From contig NC_065878.1 of the NCBI RefSeq assembly GCF_933775445.1, forward strand, positions 23,138,395-23,202,394: a stretch of 64,000 bases of DNA, given 5' to 3'. The stretch's first letter is position 1. Each line of letters begins with the position of its first letter. The position numbers and the translations under genes were made by a program. The stretch comes from Argentina anserina (Eukaryota; Streptophyta; Magnoliopsida; Rosales; Rosaceae). This document shows, in pieces, positions 49,346 through 59,501 of this stretch. The notes under the pieces are model-generated. The model had not been told where the DNA came from. It ran no database searches and saw only the letters and a program-made list of their open reading frames with translations.

Positions 49346-51330
49346 CTAGTATCACAAAAACCAAAACAGTAAACTCCATGGTATACTCAGTAACGAATAT
49401 ATTGATAAAGAAAAGTACCAATGATCAAGCTAAGATCTCAATGGATGTCGGCAGTACACCATTCTACATACAATTGTTTTTAAATAAAATCATCTTTGTG
49501 CGTATATATCAACAAGTTTATAGCAAGTCTGAAACGAATCAAATTATTTGTTAGTTCAACATGTTCATGTGATTGACTAAACAATTAGAGAAGTCATTTT
49601 CACGAGAAGCAAAAAAGGTACTTTGGATCTAAACTGTATTCTTAATTAATTAGATAGCCTATGTGCTAAACCACAAAACCACAAATAATATAAGATAATT
49701 GGTTAGACCAAGATTACTTTGAGAAATTAATTATTTCTAAAATGTAACAGGTGTCGCAACTAATTTCAGATTGTCATGAGTTATCGATGAGGATATCACA
49801 AACAACAAAATAAATTAAAACATGTCCTTTTCCTACAGAACCTTTTTTTTTTTTTCATTTTTGAGAGGTAATGTCCTTTACCAGATTGAACATCTTTTCA
49901 CACGGAAAGTTTGACGCATACAAGAGCGAAAGCCAGCTCAGGCTAGCTCAAATAACAAACAAGAACAGGAACGATGGGGAACAATTTGATTAGAGGCCTA
50001 ATTAGTTAATTGGATTTGGTGACTAGACATTACATGTAAATTCTAAATTGACTTTGTCTAGCAAGATATTTATCTATCAAAGCTGATTCAAACTCAATAT
50101 ACAAAGTATGTGTGGCTGGCCTTTTTTGGCTCTACCCTAACTAATGTCTAGCCTCATTCCAACTGATCATGTACTACTTAACTAATTAACAAAGTACCTA
50201 ATCAAGAATCAGACTAACTTCACGTAGGTAAATTTCATGCAAGGAGCTAAACCAAAATCTCTATAGTAGTACTATACGGTACGATTCCAACAGTAAATCT
50301 ATAATCTGCTCTCTTTAAAAAGGAAAAAATTATAAGTTGATCTACCAACTTGAAAACCCTAGTTATTTCATCATGTAAATCAAACCAAATTATGAACCTT
50401 ATGAAGCAAGCATAATGTTACCCCGAACCATGGTAAAAAAACGTAGTTTTTTTCTATACTTGATGAACACAAAAATAAAACGAATTAAGATATCAACTGT
50501 GATTAACTGTATTTCAGGTACAGGTCATTTTAAGCAGAGAGCGACCAGCAACAAACGAACGGGCTAATTCAAAAAAAAAAAAAGAAAAGGCAGGCCCACT
50601 CAAACTATGAGTCGGTGGGTTTTAGAATCTCAACCGTCCACGTGTCAATTCACCAACATTCAAACTGACAGTTTGAGAATCCTAGATCCACAGAACCTAG
50701 TTGAGTCAAGTGGGCCTCCAGGCCCAGTCTATGTGCTCTTTCAGGAGGCGTTCGAAAGAGGGGATAGCTAGCAAAAGGCGGCGCGTGAAGAGTGACGCCC
50801 ACCGCCTACAGTGGTGAGTCGTCCTCACCTGCTCGTAGGTCGCGTCAGGCGAGTTCAAACGACCACCAACCGTTTTTTCATTTTCCAAGACACAGTTTCC
50901 CACTTGTTTTACCAACTCCCCAAATTATAATATCACAGAATTTATGAGAATCAGAAAAAGAAAAAAACAGAATAATAAAAAATGTAACTGAACATGATGG
51001 GAAAAGAAGAACATGCAGAGCAGCGGTTGATGGTGATGGAGACGATAATGAGTTCATGTTTTTTTTTAAGAGACAATTATAATTCGTTTTACACAATCAA
51101 TCCTAGAGTGGAACTCATTTTCTGTGTAGAATTAGAGAGAGAGAGAGAGAGAGAGAGATAGAAAACTCACCAGAGTGATGAAAGGTGACGGAATCTGGGT
51201 TGGCCTGAAAATTGAGAAGCTTCAATCAAGAAAGAGAGAGCTTGGGTCGATGTAATGTGATGGAGAGTTTCAGAGAGGAGGGAGAAGGTGAAGGAGGAGA
51301 AGGGGGTTTTATTTATAGAGGGGAGGAGAG
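49346..51330 (-). promoter_or_regulatory. TPP leader exon, 1.8-kb leader intron and TATA box
   Basis: A strong donor CTCTG|GTGAGT at 51171/51170 and an acceptor CTAG at 49349-49346 define an intron of about 1825 bp wholly within the 5' UTR. A (GA)n run (51134-51157) lies close to the donor, reading CT on the transcript. A TATA element (TATAAATA on the minus strand) is at about 51309-51317, so transcription probably starts near 51280. Large leader introns often enhance expression in plants; that role is inferred here. Confidence 0.6.
51134..51157. repeat. (GA)n microsatellite
   Basis: A pure GA dinucleotide run of about 24 bases, just inside the TPP leader intron. Confidence 0.95.
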
Positions 51331-53066
51331 GAGGGGGTTTTACCTTGAGCCCTGAGGATACTTGGATGGTTGCCACTTGCCATATATGGTCTAATATTTA
51401 CACAAAACATATTGCTTTGGAAATTAATGTTTTATTTTTCCAAACATTTTGACATAAATACCCCCTGACAGTTTAGAATCTTGTTGCATTTGCTCTAACT
51501 ACATGTACTAAATTTAGGCTCTAAGTTGTTGCTAATACAATGGGATTCTGGATCTTCGAGTAGTACGTAGCTTTGTCTGATTGTCCAATTGTGTGGTTTT
51601 ACATGTATGATCTTAGGGAGATGTGAAATGGAATGTGATCGTCAAATCATTTAATTTTATGTGTATCATTTTAGAACCATATTATGTAATATCGACTATT
51701 TATTTTAATTGTAAGGAAGATTTGATCTATATAACCTACTAGTGATGTAATATATGAATCCAAGCAGATATTGACATGCTTTTGATAGGAAAACAATATA
51801 TCTCACTTTGATCTTGATTTGTTTTACTATCTTAATCTAGTATAGATGTATGCTTTATTTCATCACACATCGTGATGATACATTACTACATAGTGCATCG
51901 ATCACATTGTATAAAAAGGACTTGTCGGATAAATTATTTCGATAAGTTTTGGGTTATGGTATTATAACTATTACTCCGTATTATACATTAGGAAGGACAA
52001 AACATGCTACATTTTTTTGGTCCAATATTCTGGTCTTTGGTATTCGAATGTCCAATGTGGTAAATTCTCAACCTAATATAAGCTTCGTCTAGAAAAAATA
52101 TATACATTACATAAAAGATATTAAAGGCATTACGCGTAGTCGTAATTACAAAAACAAGCCATACTTAATATCAAAACGGTTTTGGGAAAAAAGGAGATAG
52201 AAAACAAAACTTCGTGTTAACCTAGACGTTTACCAGAGCAGTATACAAAATCCATAGTGATTAATATCACGCAAGGAAAGTGCCACTAATTACGTACTCA
52301 CCATCCACCACAGACCCACCTACCTTCCCTAGATTGCTCTGAAATGGAAAATCTATAATTCTTCATTTGCTAGTTTACTACCTTAACCCACCTCTTCCAT
52401 GAATCCCCAAATTGATTAATAAAACCGAACCCAGAAAACAAAAACCAACTTATTAGCTCAATCCCCATTCCTGTAATACACCAAATATAGATTAACCCAA
52501 ACCCGCAACGCGTACTGATATCCAAATTCAAAGTTTACAATATTATTAACCTGGTGGCTTATTAGGTGTCGACAGCAAGCTTAGCCCAGAAAATGCCACT
52601 GACTAATATATATTATATTACTATATAGACTAAAATCCATTGTGAAAATTACACAGACACCACCATGCAGATTCTTCGTTTCCACCAGAGCTGAAGTACG
52701 TGTGTTCTAGAAGTATAGTTACGGAATAATTGAATTGGAGCTATATGAAAATGTACGTGTTTTGGCCGTGGAATTTACGTGGGAAACTAGCTTCCTTAGA
52801 CTTTTGGGAGGTAAAATTATATTGCATGGTCTTTCGAGACACATGACGTGAATTATAAACAAATTGGAGGAGCTTAATTGTAGCATAAGATTCTCCGACG
52901 TCTCATGCAGGTAACTGAGTGTCTCTATGTCTTTGTAATTGAATGTAAATTTTTTCAGACTATGGTATATTAATAATTTAATACAAGGGACTCTGCCTCT
53001 TAATCTGAATTATGTCCGGATTCCGGACGAAATGGAAAATGGAAGATACCCGGTGTGTTTGTCTAG
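51331..53066. other. Intergenic region between TPP promoter and Harbinger element
   Basis: AT-rich with no supported open frame, RNA or element. Confidence 0.4.
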
Positions 53067-53254
53067 GAGCATCCGCACTTATAAATTGCATTTGCTCAAG
53101 CAAATTTTGCTTCAAGCAAATCGATTTCATATTTTGCTCAAGCAAATCGATTTTTTCACATACCAATTTACAATTTGCTTGAGCAATTTAATTTTGTCTT
53201 GTTGTGAAATAATTAATTTTTTACCAGATATATTTACAACCAATAATAATGTGC

Positions 53255-53470
53255 CACGTGTCATTATCGACTCGATATTATCCAAAATTTCCGATAAGAT
53301 TTTCGACTAATAGATAATTGACGGGTGTCACTGCCGCGTGTCATTGTCGCTAAAATAATTGGAGCAGATTTCCGATAAGATTTTCGACTAGTAGAGAATT
53401 GACACGTGTCACTGTCAGCAAAATAATTGGACCAAATTTCTGATAAGATTTTCGACCAATTTGCTTTAAA
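53255..53470. repeat. Degenerate tandem repeat in Harbinger 5' region
   Basis: Three diverged copies of a unit of about 80-90 bp with CCGATAAGATTTTCGACTA and ACGTGTCACTG-type blocks, just upstream of the transposase gene. They may be promoter or protein-binding repeats. Confidence 0.75.
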
Positions 53471-53544
53471 AACGTCTAATATCACTCATTATAACTCATC
53501 CTTCAATCTAAACACTTAGCAACATTTCCTTGTTCATCATTCTG

Positions 53545-54765
53545 ATGAATCCTTTCAGCTTCCATAATTTTTTCAGGCGGAGACAACGTCAACAAGAAGA
53601 GGATGACGATATGGAGCAATCATTCGTGAATCAGGTGGTCATGGCGGAAGCACAACACGATGATGAATCAACACGACCAAGCGGTTCACGTCGCGGTAAA
53701 AAACCGAATAAGCCACATCAAAGGCTATCTAGGGGACACAATCTCATGGAAGATTACTTCATCGAACGTCCAATTTTCGACGCTCAAGACTTTCGTCGGA
53801 GGTACAGGATGAGCAGAGACCGATTCAACATTATCATGACGGACCTCTGCAACCACGACATGTCTTGGCATCAAAGAGAAGACGCCACTGGTTTGCTAGG
53901 GCTACTTCCCCAACAAAAGATGACCGGGGCTCTACGAATGCTAGCGTACGGGTCAGCCGCAGATCAGTGTACTGAAATTACAAGGATGGGAGAATCGACT
54001 ACCCTGAAATGTATGAAGGAGTTTTGCAGTCAAGTTGTTCATCTCTATGGTCCAAGATACCTCCGCAGTCCAACACCGGCAGACCTCACGTGACTAATAG
54101 CTAAAGCAGAACGCCGAGGTTTTCCAGATATGATTGGAAGCATCAACTGCATGCATTGGGAGTGGAAGAACTGCCCAACCGCCTATAAAGGGACATACTC
54201 GGGCCGAAAGGGTCGCCCAACGGTTATCCTAGAGGCAGTGGCCTCGTATGATACGTGGATATGGCACAGTTTTTTTGGCTGTCCCGGAGCTAAAAATGAC
54301 ATTAATGTGCTCCACCTATCGAATGTGTTCTCATAGATCCTTGCCGGAAGAGGCCCAACTGTCGTCTACGAAGTCTACGGACAGAGGTACACCACAGCTT
54401 ATTATCTGGCTGACGTAATATATCCAAGGTACTCTACATTTGTCAAAACAATTTCCAATCCCCAGACGCCGCAAGATAAGCTATTCGCAAAAAAACAAGA
54501 GGCATACCGGAAAGATGTGGAGAGGACATTTGGCATCTTGCAATCTCGATGGGCAATTATACGTCATAGTTGTACATTGCACCACAAATCGGTAATGACT
54601 ACTATCATGTTAGCTTGCATTATATTGCATAACATGATTGTTGAGGAAGAGTATGTGGATGATGAGGATGATGATGAGGAAGAAGAAGACTTGCAAAACC
54701 CATCGAGGGCTTTCTGGGTTTATGATGGGCCGGTGAATGCACAAGGGAATCGAGTTCTTTTTTAG
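53545..54765 (+). pseudogene. Harbinger transposase (HARBI1-like nuclease) with two stops
   Basis: One frame of 407 codons runs from ATG to TAG, broken by TGA at 54091-54093 (context PADLT-stop-LIAKAERRGF) and TAG at 54334-54336 (NVFS-stop-ILAGRG). The middle carries the family signature around CMHWEWKNCP, then FFGCPGAKNDINVL with the second catalytic Asp, and VERTFGILQSRW with the catalytic Glu. The first catalytic Asp, expected before CMHW, is Asn here (AAC at 54145-54147). In active copies this nuclease cuts the element ends with help from the Myb-like partner. The copy here cannot make a full-length protein and has lost one catalytic residue. Confidence 0.88.
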
Positions 54766-55098
54766 CCAATCAGTAGAGATGGAGCTAATATACAATGGTT
54801 TCACGACCGTGTTGCCGATCTCGAATCCACTTACATCCATTGAGAGCTCCAGAAAGACTTGGTGAAACACATTTAGAGAGTGGAAACCGGTGAAATACTT
54901 TAAATATGTTTTATTGTGTGTTTGCATGATGTTTGTGTTTAATTATTAAGCTTGTGTTTAATTTCAGTATGTGTTTTAATTTAATGTGTATTTCAATTTC
55001 AACTTAATAAATAAATTACATTTTATTTCTCAAAAAATTTAAATTACATAAAATGACAAGTCAAGCCCATATTTATTCTTAGTACAATACTATAACTA

Positions 55099-56408
55099 CT
55101 ATGGAAAAAGCACGTGATTTGGGTGATAACAATCCGAATATGTTTCATCGGTAGGTTGATCTTGACTAGCTTCTCCTTCATTAAGGATTGCTAGTTTCCT
55201 CTTGGTAAAATACCTTTTCGAGATTGGGGTCATAGCCTCCAAATCCATTATCATGATCCTTGTGTCATTCTCTTGTTTCTTCAATCGTAACTCTTCTTCC
55301 GCCCTTGCTTCTTTTCGCTTTTGAATGTCTATGTACTCTGCATAATAATTAAGCTCACTTTCATTATGGGCTAGCCTCTTGGTATGCCATGATGCTTGGT
55401 CACTTGCAATGGTATGCAAAACCTCCACCCATTGCTCAATAAGAGTCTTACCCTGTTTCTTTTGGCGCCTAGCTTCCTTTGCCGCCTTGGTTCCCATTGG
55501 TCTAGGTGGACTCGATGGAGCTGCCGTGTTGCTTTGAGGTGTCTCATTCAATTGGTCGTCATCCAAATTGATGGTTGGAGATGATTCAGTTGCGGAAGGA
55601 GTACCGTGGTAACTACTTGCATATGAAGATGGAGTAGTAGGTAGCACCGCAACGAAATATGGATGATCTTTAACCACTTCCCAACATTCAAAGTGTGTAA
55701 ACGTTTTCTTCTTGGCATTATAGTAACATGATTGAGCTTGTCGTTCCTGATGTAAAAAACTTATATTAGGTATTGTTTTAATTACATAATTTAAATAAAT
55801 TAGATAAAACAAATAATGTAACAAATTAGATATATTAAAACAAATAATGTAAACAATGCTACATATTTAAACAAATTAAATAAAACAAATAATGTAAACA
55901 AAATTAGATATATTAAAATAATTAAATATGTAAACAATGCTACATATTTAAATAAATTAAATAAAACAAATAATGTAAATAAAATTAGATATATTAAAAT
56001 AATTAAATATTTAAACAATGCTACATATTTAAACAAATTAGATATAAATTACATAATTTAATTCATATAATCAAATAAAAATTATAATATATGATAAAAC
56101 AATGTACTTACTTCGTCCATTAGCGAAGTGGCGCTAGCTATACGTTGTCGTGATGCCGCCAAACATTCGCCCCATTTTTGCAAGAGTAGCTTGAACTTGT
56201 TGTAGTGAGAAGCGAGCGCGATTCAGGTCCTTGGCTCCTTCGGAGGTTTCTCACCCGGTGCTAGCACCCAATTTTGCATATAATCGCCATGAATTGTCTC
56301 CCACAATTTGTCCCTCTTTTGTTTGTTACCGTCATATTCATCAATGCTATGACGGACAAAAGAAATGCACATTTGTAAATGTTTGGAAGGAAGCCAATGG
56401 GTGCCCAT
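55099..56408 (-). pseudogene. Harbinger companion Myb/SANT-like protein (NAM-associated C-terminal domain)
   Basis: Two exons on the minus strand: 56408-56112 and 55746-55099, joined by a GT-AG intron filled with AT-rich repeats. The N-terminal exon has MGTHWLPSKHLQMCISFVRHS and HYNKFKLLLQKWGECLAASR; the second has HFECWEVVKDHPYF and a charged helical tail with KKQENDTRIMIMDLEAM. This is the layout of the plant proteins annotated as NAM-associated or GST-T3-like, which are the DNA-binding partners of PIF/Harbinger transposases. A TGA at 56225-56223 stops the first exon after KEPRT, so the gene is interrupted. The segment between this stop and the next conserved block is shorter than I expect for the family. 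Confidence 0.75.
55800..56045. repeat. AT-rich tandem repeat within the Myb-like gene intron
   Basis: A unit of about 95-110 bp containing AAACAAATAATGTAAACAA and AATGCTACATATTTAAA recurs two to three times with small changes. Confidence 0.8.
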
Positions 56409-56949
56409 TGTTTTGGAAAAAAATGCTAAACGAAAAGAGAGAGGAGATGGAGGAATATATGAAATTTGTTGTGCACAAATTGGTGTGAGTTCATAACAAA
56501 TTGAAATAGTATTTATAGGCAATTTTTTGGGAGAATTTTGAAATTTTGGGGATTTTTTTACAATTTTTTGTGTTTATTTCCGTTATGATCAAATAGTAGC
56601 CGTTGCCAATTAATTCTGGCCATTGGATCGAAATTTCTGATTCAAAATGGAAGGCCCAGATCAATTGGACCGTTGCCCAATAAGTGTGAGACGTGGCAGC
56701 CATTTATTGACTCGCTGTTTTTTTTGGCGCGTGCGTTAAAAAAATTTGCCCGTGCCTGACGTCACCCACGGGCGGTCGGCTCCGCTAGGCGAACGAGCAA
56801 ACACCGGAGCAAAATTTGCTCGAGCGATCGGACGAGCACCGCGGCTGGGTTGACTGGGCGAGCAGCTCGCCTCCTCTTGCTCGCCGGTGCGAGCCTCCCC
56901 TTCTCCTGCTCGAGCACGCCGGCATATTTGCTCACCGGTGCGGATGCTC

Positions 56950-58578
56950 TAAGTCCAGGTGAGAGAGTAATTGTCTAGTTTCCCTGTTGTGAAGCAACAT
57001 GGTATCTTTACTAGTACTGTTGGAGTCCCAACAAGAACTTGCACGTACAACATACAAATAGTTCAAAGAAAATTAACCATAACCAAGGCTCGAAAATTAT
57101 GGTTGCATAATTGATCTACTGAGCCGATCGAATTAATTGGCCGGGCTCATTCTACGGAAGCAGCATGGGAAAGACCGCATGCATAAGCCTGATATACATA
57201 TATATGGAGCCTTTCTAAATTATAATGAAGACTATCTTATTGAGGACATCTTTAATTCACCCATTTTTCAATCGTATATTCATATCTCGACCGTTTAGTT
57301 TATAGATATATGAGTAGATCATCCATGTAAATTTTTTGTTCAAATTAAAAATTGTTAAGACATTCATAAATGTGATTTACTCGTTATAAACTTGAACAAG
57401 TTATGTTTGATATTTTTTGTTCGTTCACTGATTTGATACCTTAACGATTATTAAAGTAGCTAAAAATTTGTATAACTAATCTACTTATATAGACCTAAAT
57501 TAAATCTAAAAGGTTGAGATAAAAAATTATAATCGAAAAATATGTGTAATTAACAATTAATTAGAAAGTTCTCAATTAAATATCAACAAGATAGTTCTCA
57601 TTGAAAAAACTATATATATACAAGGTTTTTCACATAAGGAGGTCCTTATCTTAACTTAAGGTACAGATTTTCATTTTTAACCAACTTTTCGATCGAGTTT
57701 TCACATCTCCGCCGTCAAATATCTAGATTATAATATATAGATCATCTCCAAAACATTTCAGCTGATTTAATGATCGTTAAAGTACTCATAATTTCGACTT
57801 TCTACTCAAAATATGAACGGTTAAAGTTCGACAAAAACCTTTTATTCGAAGCTTCGGTCGGTGGTTGCAGAGAAATAAGTCACCTTCAGTTTTTTTTTAT
57901 GGAATAATAAGTCACCTTCAGTTGGCGTAGCTCGGGAGTGATTCAAAACTCTTGACCAACATGAATGCCTCGTTAATTAGGGCAATGACCGGAGACTCAA
58001 AGTGAAAAAGAGAGATAGAATCGACAAAAAGAGAATCGTTCTGGAAGAACATGCGTGGGGCGTAGACGCGTAGTAATGTTTTTGTGCTTCTTATTAGAGT
58101 CTTGCATATAGGCATACACATGGATTCATGTCGTTCATTCAACCATCGATCTCCAGAGGAATGTAAATGTGAAAATGACAATTAACAAAGTCATGACATA
58201 ATTTGACCTTCTTAAATACACTCAGATTAACACAATTGAACCCCTGATGCCAATCTATGACGGAGTACTACAAAATGAAATATAAAATTATTGAACAGAA
58301 TAACCAAGAATTACACTTCACTTCATTTCTAAATGACACAAATAGATCTTTACAATTTGGAGTTCTGTTATATATGTGTCACGCTACAATTGCTACTTGC
58401 TATTCTTAAGCTTTGCTTGCTAAGCTGATTGGATTACAAGACACTGAAACAAAGTTTGTTTCGTGTCACCAGTCAAAAATTGAAAACTTGGAATCAATTT
58501 GAATCACAAATATAAGTCCAAGAATTATAAACAAACTCTATCTTCTACTGCCTGCTGGATCATCGATCTGGATATTTT
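56950..58578. other. Intergenic region with fold-back elements
   Basis: Apart from the fold-back element at 57230-57596, the segment 57620-57860 contains related text (TTCGATCGAGTTTTCACATC, TAGATCATCTCC) and is probably a diverged second member. No gene is supported. Confidence 0.45.
57230..57596. mobile_element. Fold-back MITE with long inverted arms
   Basis: The left arm (from GACTATCTTATTGAGGAC through ATATCTCGACCGTTTAG and ATGAGTAGATCATC) has a diverged inverted match in the right arm. Read inward from 57596, that arm gives AACTATCTTGTTGATA, TTATCTCAACCTTTTAGA and ATAAGTAGATTAG, then AATCGTTAAGGTATCAA. The arms span roughly 150-180 bp each and leave almost no interior. No clear target-site duplication was found. 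Confidence 0.5.
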
Positions 58579-58908
58579 TCAACACCAGTTTAGCCAATCG
58601 TTCTGCTTGAGGGATTGCCACTCCTCACTGCTCTGAATAGAATTCCTCAGAGGATTCTTGCCCTCGTACTTCTTGGTATAAGCAGTCTTGGGGATACTAA
58701 ATATGACACGCTTTTCGCAAATCATGGGCTTCAAATGCTCACTCTCTTCCTTGCCCAAGCTTCCTCTTCGAGTCAAGTCTCTCAATTGCTCCTTGCTCTC
58801 TATAGGCTTCCGCAGAGGATCTGAGTTTGTCTTTGTAGCTTTTCCCTTGACAACGAATGTCAAGTTCTCAATCGACTGATGCAAATCCACAGATGACATC
58901 TTCCCCAT
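58579..58908 (-). CDS. Small protein of unknown function
   Basis: A single open frame of 109 residues starts MGKMSSVDLHQSIENLTFVV and ends EEWQSLKQNDWLNWC. It is basic and hydrophilic, with no signal peptide, membrane span or motif that I recognise. Runs such as KEQLRDLTRRGSLGKEESEH look like folded or partly coiled sequence rather than chance translation. The upstream 200 bp are pyrimidine- and GA-rich like a leader. It may be a real short gene or an exon of a larger one. A longer spurious frame on the opposite strand is ignored. Confidence 0.5.
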   Translation of the reverse strand: MGKMSSVDLHQSIENLTFVVKGKATKTNSDPLRKPIESKEQLRDLTRRGSLGKEESEHLKPMICEKRVIFSIPKTAYTKKYEGKNPLRNSIQSSEEWQSLKQNDWLNWC

Positions 58909-59501
58909 CAAAACCCAAGAGAATTGAAGTCGATACGAGTCGGAGTCAGAGGTTGATAACCGATGGCCGGAGTCGTTGATTCAAACAATCGACGGAGCTC
59001 TCTATTTGGTGATCGAGAGAGAAGAAATCAAAGCTTTCCACACACAATTTCGATGACGCTTGAAAATTCGAGTAACTGATTAACTGAACTGAGAAGACTG
59101 ATAATAGTTGTGAAGAGATTCAGGACTAGGTTGTCCCCCCTTATAAACTTGATGGCTTTATTACCCTATTGAGTTTCGGAAACTAATCCCAATTCCTAGA
59201 GGAATTCGGAGAGTACATGAATCCCAGTTTAATTTGGAGAAATATAATTAACGCGGCTTTATTAAGGACCTGAGTCAAATTTGAAATTTGAAATTTGATT
59301 ATTTAATAAAGATGAAGCAGAGAAATGCAATGTGAATATGTGATGAAGCAAAGACAATGATCATTATCAGTGTTTTCTATTATATAATTTGATAGATAAT
59401 TATTATTTGGATTCTGCTTGATATTTTTAGACCATGTTTCTTATGTACTGTGATGAATCCAACCTTAAACCCTAAACCCATCACAAGTAGAAGTGAATGG
59501 C
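58909..59501. other. Divergent region between small gene and PPR gene
   Basis: Shared upstream region of two divergent genes, probably holding both promoters. CCTTAAACCCTAAACCC at 59463-59479 just before the PPR start resembles the telobox AAACCCTAA found near many plant housekeeping and organelle-related genes. Confidence 0.45.

Larger units (their letters stand above)
53067..56949. mobile_element. PIF/Harbinger DNA transposon with both genes, decayed
   Basis: Exact inverted ends GAGCATCCGCAC (53067-53078) and GTGCGGATGCTC (56938-56949) bound a 3.9-kb segment. The flanking trinucleotides are TAG and TAA, a slightly decayed 3-bp TTA/TAA-type duplication. Inside are the two genes of this superfamily in tail-to-tail order: a DDE transposase on plus and a Myb/SANT-like companion on minus. 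Subterminal repeats of TTGCTCAAGCAAAT type cluster at 53090-53190 and TTTGCTCGAGCG type at 56810-56840, where such elements are bound by their proteins. Both genes carry stops, so the copy is not autonomous. Confidence 0.88.

Noticed and set aside
54610..54927. 105-codon minus frame opposite the Harbinger transposase end
   Set aside because: It is antisense to the conserved transposase C-terminus and has no recognised motif.
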